6,478 nt of DNA from a bacterium (lineage in GTDB: Bacteria; Tectomicrobia; Entotheonellia; Entotheonellales; Entotheonellaceae). The stretch lies in the NCBI GenBank assembly GCA_027294925.1, contig JAPULM010000646.1, positions 1 through 6,478 of the forward strand, written 5' to 3'. The notes under the pieces were generated by a model. It worked only from the letters and a program-made list of their open reading frames with translations. It searched no databases and was not told the DNA's origin. Made by a program: the position numbers and the translations under genes. Numbering within the stretch: the stretch's first letter is position 1; each line of letters begins with the position of its first letter. This document shows, one piece after another, positions 4,599-6,478 of this stretch.

Positions 4599-6326
4599 AT
4601 GAATAAGCAGCTCTCGCCCGAAACGTTGGCCGCGCAAGCCCTCGGCGATATTGATTCGGCATCCGGGGCGATGGTACCGCCGCTCCATCCGTCGACCACC
4701 TATGAGCAACATGCGGACGGGACCTACCATGCAGGCCGTGTTTATACCCGGGCTGACAACCCGACCTACGATACAGCCGAGCGCCTCCTTGCCACACTTG
4801 AGAATGGGGTCGATTGCATCCTCTTTGCTTCTGGTAATGCCGCTGCTACTGCGGTGTTCCAGTCATTGCTCCCCGGCGACCATGTCATTGTGGCCCGGAT
4901 TCTCTATTGGGGTATCCGGAAGTGGTTGGCTGAGTTTGCGGTTACCTGGGGTCTCGACGTCGAATTTGTCGAGACCACTGACCTTGCCGCGCTGTCGGCT
5001 GCCATCCGTCCGGGGCGAACCCGGCTACTCTGGCTAGAGACACCGGCCAACCCGACATGGGAAATCACCGATCTTGCAGCAGCAGCCGAGATCGCTCACG
5101 CGGCTGACGTGCGGGTGGTTGTCGACAGTACCGTGGCCACGCCGGTACTCACTCGGCCAATCGAATTCGGTGCCGACCTCGTGGTGCATTCGGCTACCAA
5201 ATATTTGAACGGCCATAGCGACGTCTTAGCCGGCGCCGTCGTAACGGCACGCCATGACCCGTTTTGGGAGCGGCTCCGTTCGTGGAGGCGAAATGCTGGC
5301 GTTGTGCTGGGCCCGTTTGAGGCCTGGCTGCTGCAGCGGGGGATGCGAACCCTGTTTGTTCGAGTGCGCCGCTCGTCGGAGACGGCCCTCGCACTGGCGC
5401 GTCATTTCCACGCCCATCCGGCCCTGAAGGCGGTTCTCTATCCGGGTCTGCCGTCGCATCCCGAGCACCAGCTCGCGGCGCGCCAGATGACCGGCGGGTT
5501 TGGTGGCATGCTATCGATCCGGGTGATGGGTGGCGCTGCGCAAGCCCTGGCCGTCGCCGCCGCTGTACAGGTGTTCAAACGGGCCACATCGCTCGGCGGA
5601 GTGGAGAGCCTCATCGAACACCGTAGCAGTACCGAGGGGCCATCATCGCCAGTACCGGATGACCTGCTGCGCCTGTCTATCGGCCTGGAAAGCGTCGAGG
5701 ATCTGGTGGCCGATCTGGAGGTTGCACTCGAGGCAGTAGAACAGAGGGGCATGTCACCCACACCGCTGGCAGCTGAAAAGTCTGCAACGTTGCCGACACC
5801 GTCCGACGTCGCCGCCGCGGTCGAGGCTGCAATCGAGCGCAGTGTGGCGCCATCTATTATCGCGCGTGGTGGTGCGGTGCGTGTCGTCTCAGTCAATGAT
5901 GGCATTGTGACGTTGGAGGCAAGTGGGTCACCTGGTGCGATCCTGCCCGTGACGGCCAATATTGAGACGTTTCTTCGCACAGCAGTGGCTGAGGTGACCG
6001 CGGTGCGTGTGGTATGGCCTAAGAAAGAGGTGACGTCGGCCGGCGAGCCAGGCAATGTCGTCGAGCGTGTTCAGAAGATCCTTGACGATGAAGTCAACCC
6101 GGCGATCGCGGCCCACCGAGGGCGGGTGTCCCTGGTCAATGTGACGGCTGGTCGAGTACAAATCCGTCTCGAGGGCGGTTGCCAGGGGTGTAATCTGGCC
6201 GCGGTGACCATCCGGCAAGGTATCGAGCCGTTATTGCGGGCGCGTCTTGACGATGTTGTGGCGGTAGTCGATGTGACCGACCATGAAGCAGGGACAGAGC
6301 CTTTTTTTTCGCCGTCAAAACGCTGA
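4599..6326 (+). CDS. Fusion: Cys/Met-metabolism PLP enzyme with two NifU-type domains
   Basis: The 575-residue protein has three parts. Residues 1 to about 383 are a complete fold-type I Cys/Met-metabolism PLP enzyme (cystathionine gamma-synthase/lyase family): YTRADNPTYDTAE (49-61), FASGNAAATAVF (76-87), LETPANPTWEITD (146-158), VVVDSTVATP (173-182), SATKYLNGHSDVLAGAV (198-214) with PLP-lysine K201, SLGGVESLIEHRSS (331-344) and LLRLSIGLES (356-365). Residues 401-475 resemble a NifU C-terminal domain, but the Cys-pair site reads SGSPGAIL. Residues 484-562 are a canonical NifU domain, with GGCQGCNLAAVTIRQGIE (526-543; Cys528, Cys531). Known: PLP enzymes of this family cleave or form C-S bonds, and NifU/Nfu CxxC domains carry Fe-S clusters. 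Inferred: sulfide from Cys, homocysteine or cystathionine is passed to the attached scaffold. Substrate cannot be told from sequence. Unusual points: LYWGIR replaces the common LYGGTY loop, and VDST replaces VDNT. The last codons hold a T8 run. The RBS and ATG are strong. Confidence 0.93.
   Translation: MNKQLSPETLAAQALGDIDSASGAMVPPLHPSTTYEQHADGTYHAGRVYTRADNPTYDTAERLLATLENGVDCILFASGNAAATAVFQSLLPGDHVIVARILYWGIRKWLAEFAVTWGLDVEFVETTDLAALSAAIRPGRTRLLWLETPANPTWEITDLAAAAEIAHAADVRVVVDSTVATPVLTRPIEFGADLVVHSATKYLNGHSDVLAGAVVTARHDPFWERLRSWRRNAGVVLGPFEAWLLQRGMRTLFVRVRRSSETALALARHFHAHPALKAVLYPGLPSHPEHQLAARQMTGGFGGMLSIRVMGGAAQALAVAAAVQVFKRATSLGGVESLIEHRSSTEGPSSPVPDDLLRLSIGLESVEDLVADLEVALEAVEQRGMSPTPLAAEKSATLPTPSDVAAAVEAAIERSVAPSIIARGGAVRVVSVNDGIVTLEASGSPGAILPVTANIETFLRTAVAEVTAVRVVWPKKEVTSAGEPGNVVERVQKILDDEVNPAIAAHRGRVSLVNVTAGRVQIRLEGGCQGCNLAAVTIRQGIEPLLRARLDDVVAVVDVTDHEAGTEPFFSPSKR
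6180..6191 (+). other. CxxC cluster-binding motif of the distal NifU domain
   Basis: These bases encode Cys528-Gln-Gly-Cys531 in the setting GGCQGCN, the signature of Nfu/NifU C-terminal domains, where the two cysteines of each monomer usually share a [4Fe-4S] cluster across a dimer. It is the only Cys pair in the 575-residue protein; the sole other Cys is Cys73 in the PLP domain. Confidence 0.85.
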
Positions 6327-6478
6327 GATGCGAGGGGGGACACGCTATCGTATTGCACCTGTGTGATGGATAGGGCCAAATCGTTATGGACAGCTTTCCA
6401 GGACATGTTCGAATTAACTTACTACCTGAATGCTAGTTGATGCCCCAGCCGCCTATGGAGGGCGTTGACCCTGTGGAA
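6327..6478. other. Downstream end of window, no gene recognised
   Basis: No hairpin with a T tract and no supported gene are seen after the TGA at 6324-6326. A frame opening at the ATG at 6455 runs off the window after eight codons without a Shine-Dalgarno, so it is not called. Confidence 0.4.

Noticed and set aside
5438..6055. Minus-strand open frame of 205 codons opposite the PLP-NifU gene.
   Set aside because: The product is Ser/Thr/Ala/Arg-rich, typical of an antisense shadow of GC-rich coding DNA, and the + strand carries clear domains here.
6302..6309. T8 run as an intrinsic terminator or slippage site.
   Set aside because: No GC-rich stem lies directly before it and it sits inside the coding end. 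It may matter for sequencing accuracy at the C-terminus only.
6324..6326. The TGA ending the PLP-NifU gene as a second selenocysteine codon; the frame stays open for more than 30 codons and encodes YCTCV.
   Set aside because: The NifU domain is already complete, the preceding tail is unstructured, and no UxxC or SECIS-like context is evident. An open run of that length can be chance.
1..6478. CRISPR array, tRNA, rRNA or insertion sequence.
   Set aside because: No regularly spaced repeats, cloverleaf, ribosomal RNA sequence, transposase or flanking terminal repeats were seen.

Overview
The window holds six protein-coding genes on both strands. It is moderately GC-rich bacterial DNA with dense Shine-Dalgarno-led genes and GTG/TTG starts. 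Nothing here fixes the taxon. The gene families would suit an uncultured soil, sponge or Chloroflexota/Tectomicrobia-like lineage, but that is a guess. If the first gene is read as proposed, the organism must make selenoproteins.

Region 1 (about 1-1856, + strand). The first gene (69-725) looks split in a standard translation, because a TGA falls in frame at 396-398. The codons on both sides stay in one frame, and translating the TGA as selenocysteine gives the motif Sec-Gly-Ser-Cys, the signature of the UGSC family of (seleno)proteins. A 7-bp hairpin begins 11 nt after the TGA and has a G in the second loop position, as expected for a bacterial SECIS element. The downstream gene (840-1856) is a 338-aa soluble protein of unknown function, probably in the same operon.

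Region 2 (1857-2808). A UbiX-type flavin prenyltransferase gene starts with TTG, looks more AT-rich than its neighbours, and has no UbiD partner in the window. It is followed by a 238-nt gap between convergent genes that contains inverted repeats.

Region 3 (2809-4310, - strand). A MarR-family regulator gene lies upstream of panB (ketopantoate hydroxymethyltransferase, pantothenate/CoA pathway). They are separated by an 87-nt gap with a perfect hairpin. The DNA just upstream of marR carries overlapping AT-rich palindromes, including a 27-bp one with a single mismatch, which is a convincing operator and suggests autoregulation.

Region 4 (4311-6478, + strand). After a GC-rich leader of nearly 300 nt with several hairpins comes an unusual 575-aa fusion. 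A Cys/Met-metabolism PLP enzyme (cystathionine gamma-synthase/lyase family) is joined to two NifU-type C-terminal domains. The first NifU-like domain has lost the Cys pair and the second keeps the CxxC. This suggests direct coupling of sulfur release from an amino acid to Fe-S cluster assembly or sulfur carriage.

The strongest candidates for novelty are the UGA-containing UGSC gene with its partner, and the PLP-NifU-NifU fusion. Both concern sulfur/selenium redox chemistry, but the sequence does not show that they work together.
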